A DNA stretch of 8,235 nucleotides from Natrinema soli (GTDB lineage: Archaea > Halobacteriota > Halobacteria > Halobacteriales > Natrialbaceae). The notes under the pieces were generated by a model. That model did no database searches. It was not told the DNA's origin and saw only the letters and a list, made by a program, of their open reading frames with translations. The position numbers and the translations under genes are program-made. Positions 1-5,893 of this stretch are shown here, piece after piece (the stretch's first letter is position 1; every line of letters begins with the position of its first letter). Location of the stretch: contig NZ_JAQIVI010000304.1 of the NCBI RefSeq assembly GCF_028618695.1, positions 1-8,235 of the forward strand. The letters run 5' to 3'.

Positions 1-592
1 CCTCGGGCGCTCGCTCCTCGATCGCCGCGGCGCTGACGACGGCGTCGTCGGGCGTGTAGAAGACGACGCCGGTCTCCTCGAACTGAAACGGCGGCAGGTG
101 CGACTGGGCGCGCTTCGCCTCCCGCAGGAAGGTCGGCGCGACGCGGTCGGGAGTATCCTCGAGTTGCCGGTCGGTGGCGAGCGCGCCCAGCATCTCGCGG
201 TCCGCACCACCGGTCGGGAGAATCGACCGCGAGAGGGGGAGCTTCATCGCCAGCGAGACGATCGGATTCCGCATGTCCGCGTGGAACCCCCACCACGGAC
301 TCAGGTAGACTCGGTGCTCGGCCCCCTCGAGATACTCGGCGACGAGGCCGCCGGTGCTGTGGGTGAGCAGTCGGTACGACTCGAGCCCGTCGACGTAATC
401 GGCGATGGGTTTCACCCACTCCGATTCGAAGTCGGTGACCACGGTCGGCAGCTGAAAGACGGTGACGCGATAGTCGGCGTCGACGAGCCGGTCGACGAGC
501 CACCGGACGTTCCCGTGTTCGATCCTGTTGCCCCACCCGAGCACGACGACGAGATCGCGATCTCCCGCCTCGTTGAACACCTCATGTTGCAT
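1..592 (-). CDS. alpha/beta hydrolase, N-terminal part (C-terminus beyond the window)
   Basis: The frame stays open for 197 codons and runs off the left edge, so the C-terminus, including the expected catalytic histidine, is not visible. The start has an alpha/beta-hydrolase layout: strand LVVVLGWGN (residues 14-22, oxyanion-hole region), a helix, strand YRVTVFQLP, then the nucleophile elbow LLTHSTGGL with Ser79. A second strand, VVFYTPDDAVVS, carries Asp182/Asp183, the likely acid of the triad. The elbow reads T-H-S-T-G rather than the usual G-x-S-x-G. A SPWWGF segment (98-103) follows the strand after the elbow. It is probably a cytoplasmic esterase or lipase-like hydrolase; the substrate cannot be told. 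ATG 592 is preferred over the in-frame ATG at 604 because a TATA-like element at 616-622 lies about 26 nt upstream, which predicts a leaderless mRNA beginning at 592. The gene diverges from the GMC oxidoreductase. Confidence 0.8.
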   Translation of the reverse strand, partial: MQHEVFNEAGDRDLVVVLGWGNRIEHGNVRWLVDRLVDADYRVTVFQLPTVVTDFESEWVKPIADYVDGLESYRLLTHSTGGLVAEYLEGAEHRVYLSPWWGFHADMRNPIVSLAMKLPLSRSILPTGGADREMLGALATDRQLEDTPDRVAPTFLREAKRAQSHLPPFQFEETGVVFYTPDDAVVSAAAIEERAPE

Positions 593-615
593 ACATATAG
601 ACATGTTCGGAGGCT

Positions 616-622
616 CATATAG
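616..622 (-). promoter_or_regulatory. TATA-like element of the hydrolase gene
   Basis: On the minus strand this reads CTATATG, and its centre is about 26 nt upstream of ATG 592. That is the spacing at which haloarchaeal TATA boxes place the transcription start, so a leaderless message from 592 is predicted. The same heptamer recurs at 594-600 on the minus strand and at 703-709 on the plus strand. No transcript data are available here, so the call rests on spacing and AT content alone. Confidence 0.45.
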
Positions 623-680
623 GCGTATCGGCGACTCGAAACGATGATCGCTGCTGTCTCGTCCGGCGGTATCTCCCACT

Positions 681-694
681 TGAAACGTTTATTA
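681..694 (+). promoter_or_regulatory. BRE/TATA-like promoter of the GMC oxidoreductase gene
   Basis: A purine-rich TGAAACG (681-687) followed by TTTATTA (688-694) resembles an archaeal BRE plus TATA box. The expected start about 25 nt downstream is near 715-718, giving a 5' leader of only a few bases before ATG 722. No ribosome-binding site is visible, as expected for a nearly leaderless haloarchaeal message. Confidence 0.5.
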
Positions 695-721
695 CAGTTC
701 CACTATATGATGTGAAGTACC

Positions 722-2317
722 ATGCCAGGGGCAGGGCGGTCCTACGACTACGTACTCGTCGGCGCGGGGCCGGCGGGGTGTGTGCTCGCGAACAGACTGT
801 CGGCCGACGCCGACACCGAGGTACTGCTGCTCGAGGCCGGGACGCCGGACGAGAACCGCGAGATCGGCATTCCGGCGGCGTTCTCGGACCTGTTCCAGTC
901 GGGGGTCGACTGGAACTATCACACCGCGGCCCAGTCGGAACTCCACGACAGGGAACTCTACTGGCCCCGCGGGAAGACCCTCGGCGGCTCGAGTTCGATC
1001 AACGCGATGATCTACGTGCGCGGCCAGCCCGCGGACTACGACCACTGGGCGGAACTGGGGAACGACGGCTGGGGGTACGAGGACGTCCGTCCCTATTTCA
1101 TGCGGGCCGAAGACAACGAGCGCGGTCCCTCGGTCTGCCACGCGATCAGCGGGCCGCGCCACGTCGCCGATCTCCGGTCGCCGAACGAACTCAGCGAGGC
1201 GTTCGTCGATGCCGGACGGGCGGTCGGCCTGCCCCGCAACGAGGACTTCAACGCCGGCGAGCAGGAAGGGGTCGGCTTCTACCAGGTTACCCAGAAGGAC
1301 GGCCGTCGCCACAGCGCCGCCGACGCGTACCTGAAACCGGTGCTGGATCGGCCGAACCTGACCGCGGTGACGGGAGCGCGGGTGACGCGGGTCCGCTTCG
1401 ATGGGACGAAGGCAGTCGGCGTGGAGTACGCTCGAGACGATGCCGACGGGAGTCCCGCGACGGTCGATGCGACCGAGGAAGTCATCCTCTCGGCCGGTGC
1501 CGTCAACTCGCCCCACCTGCTCATGCTCTCCGGCGTCGGTCCGGCGGACCACCTCGCGGAACACGGCATTTCCGTCGTCGAAGCCCTCCCCGGCGTCGGC
1601 CGAAATCTCCAGGATCACCTGCAGGTCGGTGTCAACTACGAGTGCGAGCAGTCGATCAGTCTCGCCGACGCGGACTCGATCCGGAACCTCCTCCGGTTTC
1701 TGGTGCTGAAGACGGGACCGCTGACCTCGAATATCGCCGAAACCGGCGGCTTCGCGACCGTCACCGAGGACGCCGACCGGCCCGATATCCAGTTTCACTT
1801 CGCCCCGTCGTACTTCGTCGATCACGGGTTCGACAACCCCGACGGGCACGGCTTCTCCCTGGGCGCGCTCCGGCTCCGTCCCGACAGCCGCGGCCGGATC
1901 GCGCTCGAGTCCGCCGACCCCTTCGACGAACCGGCCATCGATCCGCAGTATCTGACCGAGGGCGACGATCTCGAGGTGCTTCTCGAGGGGATCAAACTGG
2001 TCCGGGAGGTCCTGCAGGCGGAGCCGTTCGACGAGTATCGCGGGGCGGAGGTCCTCCCTGGCTCCGACGTGCAGAGCGACGAGGGGCTGATCGAGCACAT
2101 CCGCGAGACGGCCGAGACGCTGTACCATCCCGTCGGCACCTGCAAGATGGGCGACGACGACATGGCCGTCGTCGACGATCGGCTCCGGGTCCGCGGGCTC
2201 GAGGGGTTGCGCGTCGTCGACGCCTCGGTGATGCCGACGATCACGAGCGGCAACACGGACGCGCCGACGACGATGATCGCCGAGAAGGCGGCCGATTTCG
2301 TTCGCAATGGGGCCTGA
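722..2317 (+). CDS. GMC-family FAD-dependent oxidoreductase (choline/alcohol dehydrogenase type)
   Basis: This is a complete 531-residue protein of normal length for the glucose-methanol-choline oxidoreductases. These use FAD to oxidise an alcohol to the aldehyde, or further to the acid. The N-terminal dinucleotide fold shows GAGPAG at 14-19 and the ribose-binding acidic residue at the end of LLLEAG (Glu38). The first GMC signature is GKTLGGSSSINAMIYVRG (84-101) and the second is SAGAVNSPHLLMLSG (257-271). The C-terminal active-site pair is His469 (in YHPVGTCKMG) and Asn511 (in TSGNTDAPTTM). There is no signal peptide or membrane segment, so it is cytoplasmic. Many bacterial relatives are annotated as choline dehydrogenase (BetA), but nothing here fixes the substrate, and no betaine aldehyde dehydrogenase or choline transporter lies nearby. 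ATG 722 sits just downstream of a well-placed TATA element. It diverges from an alpha/beta hydrolase, which may be functionally linked. Confidence 0.93.
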   Translation: MPGAGRSYDYVLVGAGPAGCVLANRLSADADTEVLLLEAGTPDENREIGIPAAFSDLFQSGVDWNYHTAAQSELHDRELYWPRGKTLGGSSSINAMIYVRGQPADYDHWAELGNDGWGYEDVRPYFMRAEDNERGPSVCHAISGPRHVADLRSPNELSEAFVDAGRAVGLPRNEDFNAGEQEGVGFYQVTQKDGRRHSAADAYLKPVLDRPNLTAVTGARVTRVRFDGTKAVGVEYARDDADGSPATVDATEEVILSAGAVNSPHLLMLSGVGPADHLAEHGISVVEALPGVGRNLQDHLQVGVNYECEQSISLADADSIRNLLRFLVLKTGPLTSNIAETGGFATVTEDADRPDIQFHFAPSYFVDHGFDNPDGHGFSLGALRLRPDSRGRIALESADPFDEPAIDPQYLTEGDDLEVLLEGIKLVREVLQAEPFDEYRGAEVLPGSDVQSDEGLIEHIRETAETLYHPVGTCKMGDDDMAVVDDRLRVRGLEGLRVVDASVMPTITSGNTDAPTTMIAEKAADFVRNGA

Positions 2318-2377
2318 TCGACGCTCGGCAGTCGTTCTCGCCGGCCTGAAAGTGATCCATCAGTAACTATTTCTCCG

Positions 2378-2411
2378 CTCCCGCCCAACGGTCGGGAGAG
2401 CCAACAGGCTC
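2378..2411 (+). promoter_or_regulatory. Two adjacent inverted repeats upstream of the AIM24-family gene
   Basis: The first repeat has arms CTCCCG (2378-2383) and CGGGAG (2393-2398) around a 9-nt spacer, inside which CC and GG can also pair. The second has arms GAGCC (2398-2402) and GGCTC (2407-2411) around an AACA loop. They abut at G2398 and end 9 nt before ATG 2420. A TATA-like AT-rich stretch lies at 2364-2372, so the first repeat would fall between it and the transcription start, and the second at the 5' end of the message. It could be an operator, a 5'-leader structure, or the end of the upstream transcript. No T tract follows, which argues against a simple terminator. Confidence 0.35.
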
Positions 2412-2419
2412 GAGACACC

Positions 2420-3085
2420 ATGAACGTCGATGAATTCGTCAGCGAAAACGAACCGAAAGACGGCGGCGAGACCTTCCAACTCGAGAACGGCAAGCTACTG
2501 GACGTCGACCTCGACGGTTCGGTAACTGCCAAGGCCGGATCGATGATCGCCTACGACGGGGATCTCTCCTTCACGGGAAAGTCCTCCGCCGAAGGCGGAA
2601 TCACCGGCTTCCTCAAGGAGAAAGCCACGAGCGAGGGAACGCCGGTGATGGAGGCGACCGGTACGGGTCACCTGTATCTGGCGGATCGGGAGAAGAAGAT
2701 CCAGATTCTCGAGCTCGATGCCGGCCAGTCGATCTCTGTCAACGGGAACGACGTGCTCGCGTTCGAGTCGAGCGTGAACTACGAGATCCGGACCATCAAG
2801 AGCATCGCCGGCTTCTCGGCCGGCGGCATGACCAACGTCTTCCTCGAGGGTCCCGGCAGCGTCGCGATCACGACCCACGGCGAACCGCTGGTCCTGAAAC
2901 CTCCCGTCAGAACCGATCCCAGTGCCACCGTCGCCTGGAGCGGGACCACTCCCGGCAGTCACGTCGACAGCGCCCTCTCGAACATGATCGGGCAGTCCTC
3001 GGACGAGACCTACCAGCTCGAGTTCACCGGCTCGGAGGGGTTCGTCGTCGTCCAGCCATACGAGGAACAGACGCCACAGCAGTAG
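2420..3085 (+). CDS. AIM24 family (DUF124/TIGR00266-like) protein
   Basis: This complete 221-residue protein is rich in beta strands and glycine, with no membrane segment or signal peptide. Recognisable family features are the repeated short strands around AKAGSMIAYDGDLSF (37-51), the glycine-rich turn ITGFLKEK (61-68), GTGHLYLADREKKIQILEL (81-99), the segment FSAGGMTNVFLEGPGSVAITTHG (132-154), and the C-terminal SEGFVVVQPYE (205-215). The family takes its name from yeast Aim24, needed for normal mitochondrial inner-membrane organisation. Prokaryotic members are thought to form a beta-prism-like trimer, but their biochemical role is not established. The first 20 residues are acidic and probably flexible. 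The gene follows the GMC gene after 102 bp containing two inverted repeats and a TATA-like element, so it is probably transcribed separately. The family is fairly sure; the function is unknown. Confidence 0.85.
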   Translation: MNVDEFVSENEPKDGGETFQLENGKLLDVDLDGSVTAKAGSMIAYDGDLSFTGKSSAEGGITGFLKEKATSEGTPVMEATGTGHLYLADREKKIQILELDAGQSISVNGNDVLAFESSVNYEIRTIKSIAGFSAGGMTNVFLEGPGSVAITTHGEPLVLKPPVRTDPSATVAWSGTTPGSHVDSALSNMIGQSSDETYQLEFTGSEGFVVVQPYEEQTPQQ

Positions 3086-3154
3086 CAGGCAGTATCGACA
3101 TCGGATCGCGTTACGTATGCCCCTTCGACCGGTACGCGTTCCTAGACGATTTCC

Positions 3155-4540
3155 ATGAGACGACGAGTACTCGGCGCGATTTCGGCCGCAGTCGCACTGA
3201 CGCTGCCCTGGGTCGCCGTCGTCGTGGCCACCGATCTCCTCCCCTGGCTCGCGACGGCCCTCGGGCTCGAGTATCGAGCACCGGCTGCGCTCCGAACGCT
3301 CTCGACGCTCAGCACGGTGATCGTGACCGGACTCGCCGTCCTCGGTGCGGCGTTCCTCCTCGCGTGGGCCGCCGAAACCGCCGAAAAGGACGTGCCACAA
3401 GCGTTCGCGATCGCGGTCCTCGCCGTGTTAGCGGTCGCGCCAGAGTACGCCGTCGACGCGCTGTACGCGTGGAACGCGGGCGTATTCGCGGGGACCGAGC
3501 GGGGAGTCGAGGCCGGGAACCTGGCGGTCGCCAACATGACCGGCGCGAACCGGATCCTCATCGGCATCGGCTGGGCCGGCGTCGCCCTCTTTACGATCTT
3601 TCGCGGGGGGTCGTCGGCCGATCCCTCCGTCGAGAATCGTCCCGGCTTCCTCACCGACGTCGTGATCCTCGACCGCGAGATCGGCCTCGAGATCGTGTTT
3701 CTCCTCATCGCGACGCTCTGGGCGTTTCTCGTCCCGCTCAACGGCGGGATCGACGTCTTCGACATGCTGTTTCTGGTCGGGCTCTACGTCTGCTACATCG
3801 CGGTGATCCTCCGCGGCGAGGTCGAACCGGACATGGACCACGTCGGCGTGCCGGCGTACTTACAGTCCTTCTCGAGGCCGGGGCGAATCGCGACCGTCCT
3901 CGTTCTCTTCGCCTACTCCGGCGTGATGATCTTCACCGCCGTCGAGCCCTTCGCACACGGACTCGAGCACCTCGGGGAGAGCGTCGGTATCCCCTCGTTC
4001 TTCATGATCCAGTGGATCGCGCCGCTGGCCTCCGAAGCGCCGGAGCTCATCGTCGTCGTCTACCTGGTGAACAAGGCGCGCTCGACCGCGGGGTTCAACG
4101 CGCTCATCTCGTCGAAGCTCAACCAGTGGACGCTGCTCATCGGGACCCTCGTCGTCGTCCACTCCCTCGCGCTGGGCCAGTACGGCGTCCTCGCCTTCGA
4201 CTTCAAGCAGTCCGCGGAGATCTGGCTGACCGCCGCCCAGTCCTTCTTCGCCGTCTCGTTGCTGATCCGGTTCGAAATCTCGGTCAGAGAAGCGCTCACT
4301 CTGCTCGTCCTGTTCCTCTCGCAGGTCCTCCTCGAGTTCGTCATCATCCGAGATCTCGCCGCGCTGCCGGTCTCGAGCACCGACCTCCTGCTCGTCTACA
4401 GCGGGATCTACGTCGTCCTCGGGACGGCGCTGCTCGTCAGCCGGCGGCGGGCGTTCGGTCGTCTCATCCGTCGAACGGCGGGGACGGTCGGCGACGCGAT
4501 GCCGATCGGCGGAGATCGGCCACGAAGCGTCGACGACTGA
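3155..4540 (+). CDS. Na+/Ca2+-exchanger-family antiporter (CaCA superfamily)
   Basis: This 461-residue integral membrane protein has about 10-12 hydrophobic segments arranged as two halves. Each half carries a recognisable alpha repeat. In the first half these are LAVAPEYAVDALY (92-104, Glu97) and GNLAVANMTGAN (121-132, Asn127). In the second they are PLASEAPELIVVVYL (290-304, Glu297) and FNALISSKLNQWTLL (314-328). In NCX/CAX-type antiporters the paired P-E glutamates and the following small/polar helices form the cation site, exchanging Na+ or H+ for Ca2+. Several site residues here are not canonical: Ala93-Val94 replace the usual T-S in repeat 1, and Ser320-Lys321 occupy the G-S-N-I position in repeat 2. 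The ion specificity is therefore uncertain. The central loop (150-165) is short, without the large regulatory domain of animal NCX. The C-terminal tail is basic, fitting a cytoplasmic end. ATG 3155 is the first start before the N-terminal helix; no clear promoter or ribosome-binding site is visible. The ZIP-like gene follows 49 nt later. Confidence 0.82.
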   Translation: MRRRVLGAISAAVALTLPWVAVVVATDLLPWLATALGLEYRAPAALRTLSTLSTVIVTGLAVLGAAFLLAWAAETAEKDVPQAFAIAVLAVLAVAPEYAVDALYAWNAGVFAGTERGVEAGNLAVANMTGANRILIGIGWAGVALFTIFRGGSSADPSVENRPGFLTDVVILDREIGLEIVFLLIATLWAFLVPLNGGIDVFDMLFLVGLYVCYIAVILRGEVEPDMDHVGVPAYLQSFSRPGRIATVLVLFAYSGVMIFTAVEPFAHGLEHLGESVGIPSFFMIQWIAPLASEAPELIVVVYLVNKARSTAGFNALISSKLNQWTLLIGTLVVVHSLALGQYGVLAFDFKQSAEIWLTAAQSFFAVSLLIRFEISVREALTLLVLFLSQVLLEFVIIRDLAALPVSSTDLLLVYSGIYVVLGTALLVSRRRAFGRLIRRTAGTVGDAMPIGGDRPRSVDD

Positions 4541-4589
4541 ATCGGCCGGCCACAGACCTACGTTCGCGGCGGTGGTATCGTCAGCGTCG

Positions 4590-5330
4590 ATGCTTTCGAT
4601 CGGTCCGGTACGCTCCGACGCTGTGATCGTTTTCGCGCTCGCGATCACCCTCGCCCTGATTCATCTCTTCGCTGGACGACTGGGCGTCGGCGGCCGGATA
4701 CCCCGAAGCCGATGGCTGTCGATCGCCGGCGGCGTCTCGGTCGCGTACGTCTTCGTTCACCTCCTTCCGGACGTCGGGGAAGCGGCGGCGACGCTCGCGG
4801 AACGCGGCGCGCCGACCGCCTTTGCCGAACACCACGGCTACCTGATCGCGCTGCTCGGATTCGTCACCTTCTACGGCCTCGAACAGCTCACTCGGCGATC
4901 GAATACCGATCCGGACGGAATCGTCGAATCGGCCGGAACCGGCGTCTTCTGGGTCCACGTCGGATCGTTCGCCGCCTACAACGCGATCGTCGGCTACCTC
5001 CTGTGGGACCGCGAACTCGGCAGCGTCCTCCTGTTCACCGTCGCGATGGCCCTGCACTTTCTCGTCACGGACGACGGCCTCCGAGAACACCACGGGCAGA
5101 CCTACCACTGCCGCGGCCGGTGGATACTGTCGGCGGCGGTGATCGCCGGTGCCGGTGTCGGATACGCGTTCGAGGATACCGAACTCCTCCTCGCGGTGTT
5201 CGTGCCGTTTCTGGCCGGCGGCATCATCCTCAACGTGATCAAGGAGGAGCTGCCGTCGGATCGCGAGAGCCGGTTCTGGGCGTTCGCCGGCGGTGCGGCG
5301 AGCTACGCTGCGCTGTTGCTGTTCGTCTGA
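4590..5330 (+). CDS. ZIP-like polytopic membrane protein, function unknown
   Basis: The protein has 246 residues with about 7-8 hydrophobic segments and a layout resembling ZIP (Zrt/Irt-like) metal transporters. GGVSVAYVFVHLLPDVGEA (47-65) resembles the H-x-L-P-E/D stretch of ZIP proteins. Next come a loop and helix with WVHVGSFAAYNAIVGYLL (121-138), then VAMALHFLVTDDGLREHHG (151-169), where ZIPs carry H-x-x-P-E-G. The last part, FLAGGIILNVIKEELP (207-222), recalls the final ZIP helices. The central HNxPEG-type metal motifs are replaced, so transport activity should not be assumed. I have a weak recollection of similar bacterial proteins listed only as hypothetical membrane proteins. ATG 4590 is chosen; an in-frame GTG at 4572 would add six residues. 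A weak GGCGGTGG (4567-4574) is too far upstream of the ATG to decide. The 49-nt gap from the antiporter suggests co-transcription. Confidence 0.7.
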   Translation: MLSIGPVRSDAVIVFALAITLALIHLFAGRLGVGGRIPRSRWLSIAGGVSVAYVFVHLLPDVGEAAATLAERGAPTAFAEHHGYLIALLGFVTFYGLEQLTRRSNTDPDGIVESAGTGVFWVHVGSFAAYNAIVGYLLWDRELGSVLLFTVAMALHFLVTDDGLREHHGQTYHCRGRWILSAAVIAGAGVGYAFEDTELLLAVFVPFLAGGIILNVIKEELPSDRESRFWAFAGGAASYAALLLFV

Positions 5331-5352
5331 ACTCGACCCTCAAACGGGACCG

Positions 5353-5359
5353 TTTTATC
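5353..5359 (+). promoter_or_regulatory. TATA box of the DUF2391-type gene
   Basis: TTTTATC sits about 25 nt upstream of ATG 5381, in a 50-bp gap that is otherwise GC-rich. The spacing predicts a leaderless or nearly leaderless message starting at about 5380. It indicates that the downstream gene can be transcribed on its own even though it closely follows the ZIP-like gene. Confidence 0.6.
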
Positions 5360-5380
5360 GCTCCGCCGCAATCCCCCGCT

Positions 5381-5827
5381 ATGAAGCTTCGACGGCCGCG
5401 CCGTCCGCGCGATTACCGGTTCGCGGACTCGGCCCAGCAGCTCGTCGGCGGGTTCCTGCTCGCGGGCCCATTCGTGGTCACCGAGGAGGTTTGGACGCTC
5501 GCGAGGAACATGCACGACCTCCAGGCGCTCGTGACCGTCGCTATCGTCTTTGCGATCGGCTATGCGGCGCTATACAAGGCGGATACGACCAGAGATGCGG
5601 ACGACGAGCAGGAGGTGGCCGGGATTCCGATTCGCTTCATCTCGCTGATGATCGTCACCTTCGGCTCCGTCACCACGCTCGCACTTCTGTTCAGTGCCCC
5701 CGCGACGTTCCTCGAGGACGTCGAGACGACCCGCGAACTCGCACGGATCTCGTTCAAGGCCATCTGCGTCGGCGCGGTCTTCAGTGTGGTCGGCGCGGCG
5801 ACGGCCGATAGCATCTTTTCGAAGTAA
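5381..5827 (+). CDS. DUF2391-type small integral membrane protein
   Basis: The 148-residue protein has four predicted membrane helices (about 20-37, 49-65, 84-105 and 123-143). It starts with a very basic segment, MKLRRPRRPRDYR, which by the positive-inside rule should be cytoplasmic. FADSAQQLVGGFLLAGPFVV (14-33), then TEEVW (34-38), is the stretch I associate with DUF2391 (TIGR02587-like putative integral membrane proteins). No catalytic residues are known for the family and no function is assigned. Bacterial members, as I recall, are longer, so this could be a short archaeal version. An acidic loop (67-79) joins the two helix pairs. ATG 5381 is fixed by the TATA box about 25 nt upstream, and the frame stays closed to other good starts. 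It ends 66 bp before the convergent acetyltransferase gene. Confidence 0.75.
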   Translation: MKLRRPRRPRDYRFADSAQQLVGGFLLAGPFVVTEEVWTLARNMHDLQALVTVAIVFAIGYAALYKADTTRDADDEQEVAGIPIRFISLMIVTFGSVTTLALLFSAPATFLEDVETTRELARISFKAICVGAVFSVVGAATADSIFSK

Positions 5828-5843
5828 CGATCGACGACTCGGC

Positions 5844-5863
5844 CGTTCGGCTCGAGCGGAACG
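5844..5863. terminator. Imperfect palindrome in a convergent intergenic gap, possible transcript-end structure
   Basis: The 20-nt sequence is symmetric except for one mismatched pair. The outer arms are CGTTC (5844-5848) and GAACG (5859-5863), and the core GCTCGAGC (5850-5857) is a perfect palindrome. It lies 17 nt after the DUF2391 stop and 30 nt beyond the stop of the convergent acetyltransferase gene, where it could mark or stabilise 3' ends from both sides. No T-rich tract is present on either strand, and haloarchaeal terminators usually need one, so the role is uncertain. Confidence 0.25.
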
Positions 5864-5893
5864 AGCGATTCGGCGTCCTCACGGTGGTCGCGA

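Noticed and set aside
98..622. 174-codon plus-strand frame at the left edge
   Set aside because: It is antisense to the alpha/beta hydrolase, whose frame gives coherent catalytic motifs and a well-placed promoter.
692..2128. Long minus-strand open frame (478 codons) opposite the GMC gene
   Set aside because: It is antisense to a gene with all GMC motifs. Its translation has no recognisable motif and reflects the strong GC3 bias that keeps opposite frames open.
712..2349. Long plus-strand open frame (545 codons) overlapping the GMC gene
   Set aside because: The translation is dominated by Arg/Gly/Pro, typical of an out-of-frame reading in GC-rich haloarchaeal DNA, while the true frame has conserved FAD and active-site motifs.
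3106..3120. AT-containing stretch as promoter of the antiporter gene
   Set aside because: It lies about 40 nt from ATG 3155 and is a poor TATA match, so I do not call it.
3364..4626. 420-codon plus-strand frame within the antiporter gene
   Set aside because: It is extremely arginine-rich with no domain, unlike acidic haloarchaeal proteins, and lies in the shadow of the membrane protein.
4712..5380. Extending the DUF2391-type gene upstream to an in-frame ATG at 4712
   Set aside because: The added residues are arginine-rich shadow of the ZIP-like gene. The TATA box at 5353-5359 and the family-like N-terminus support ATG 5381.
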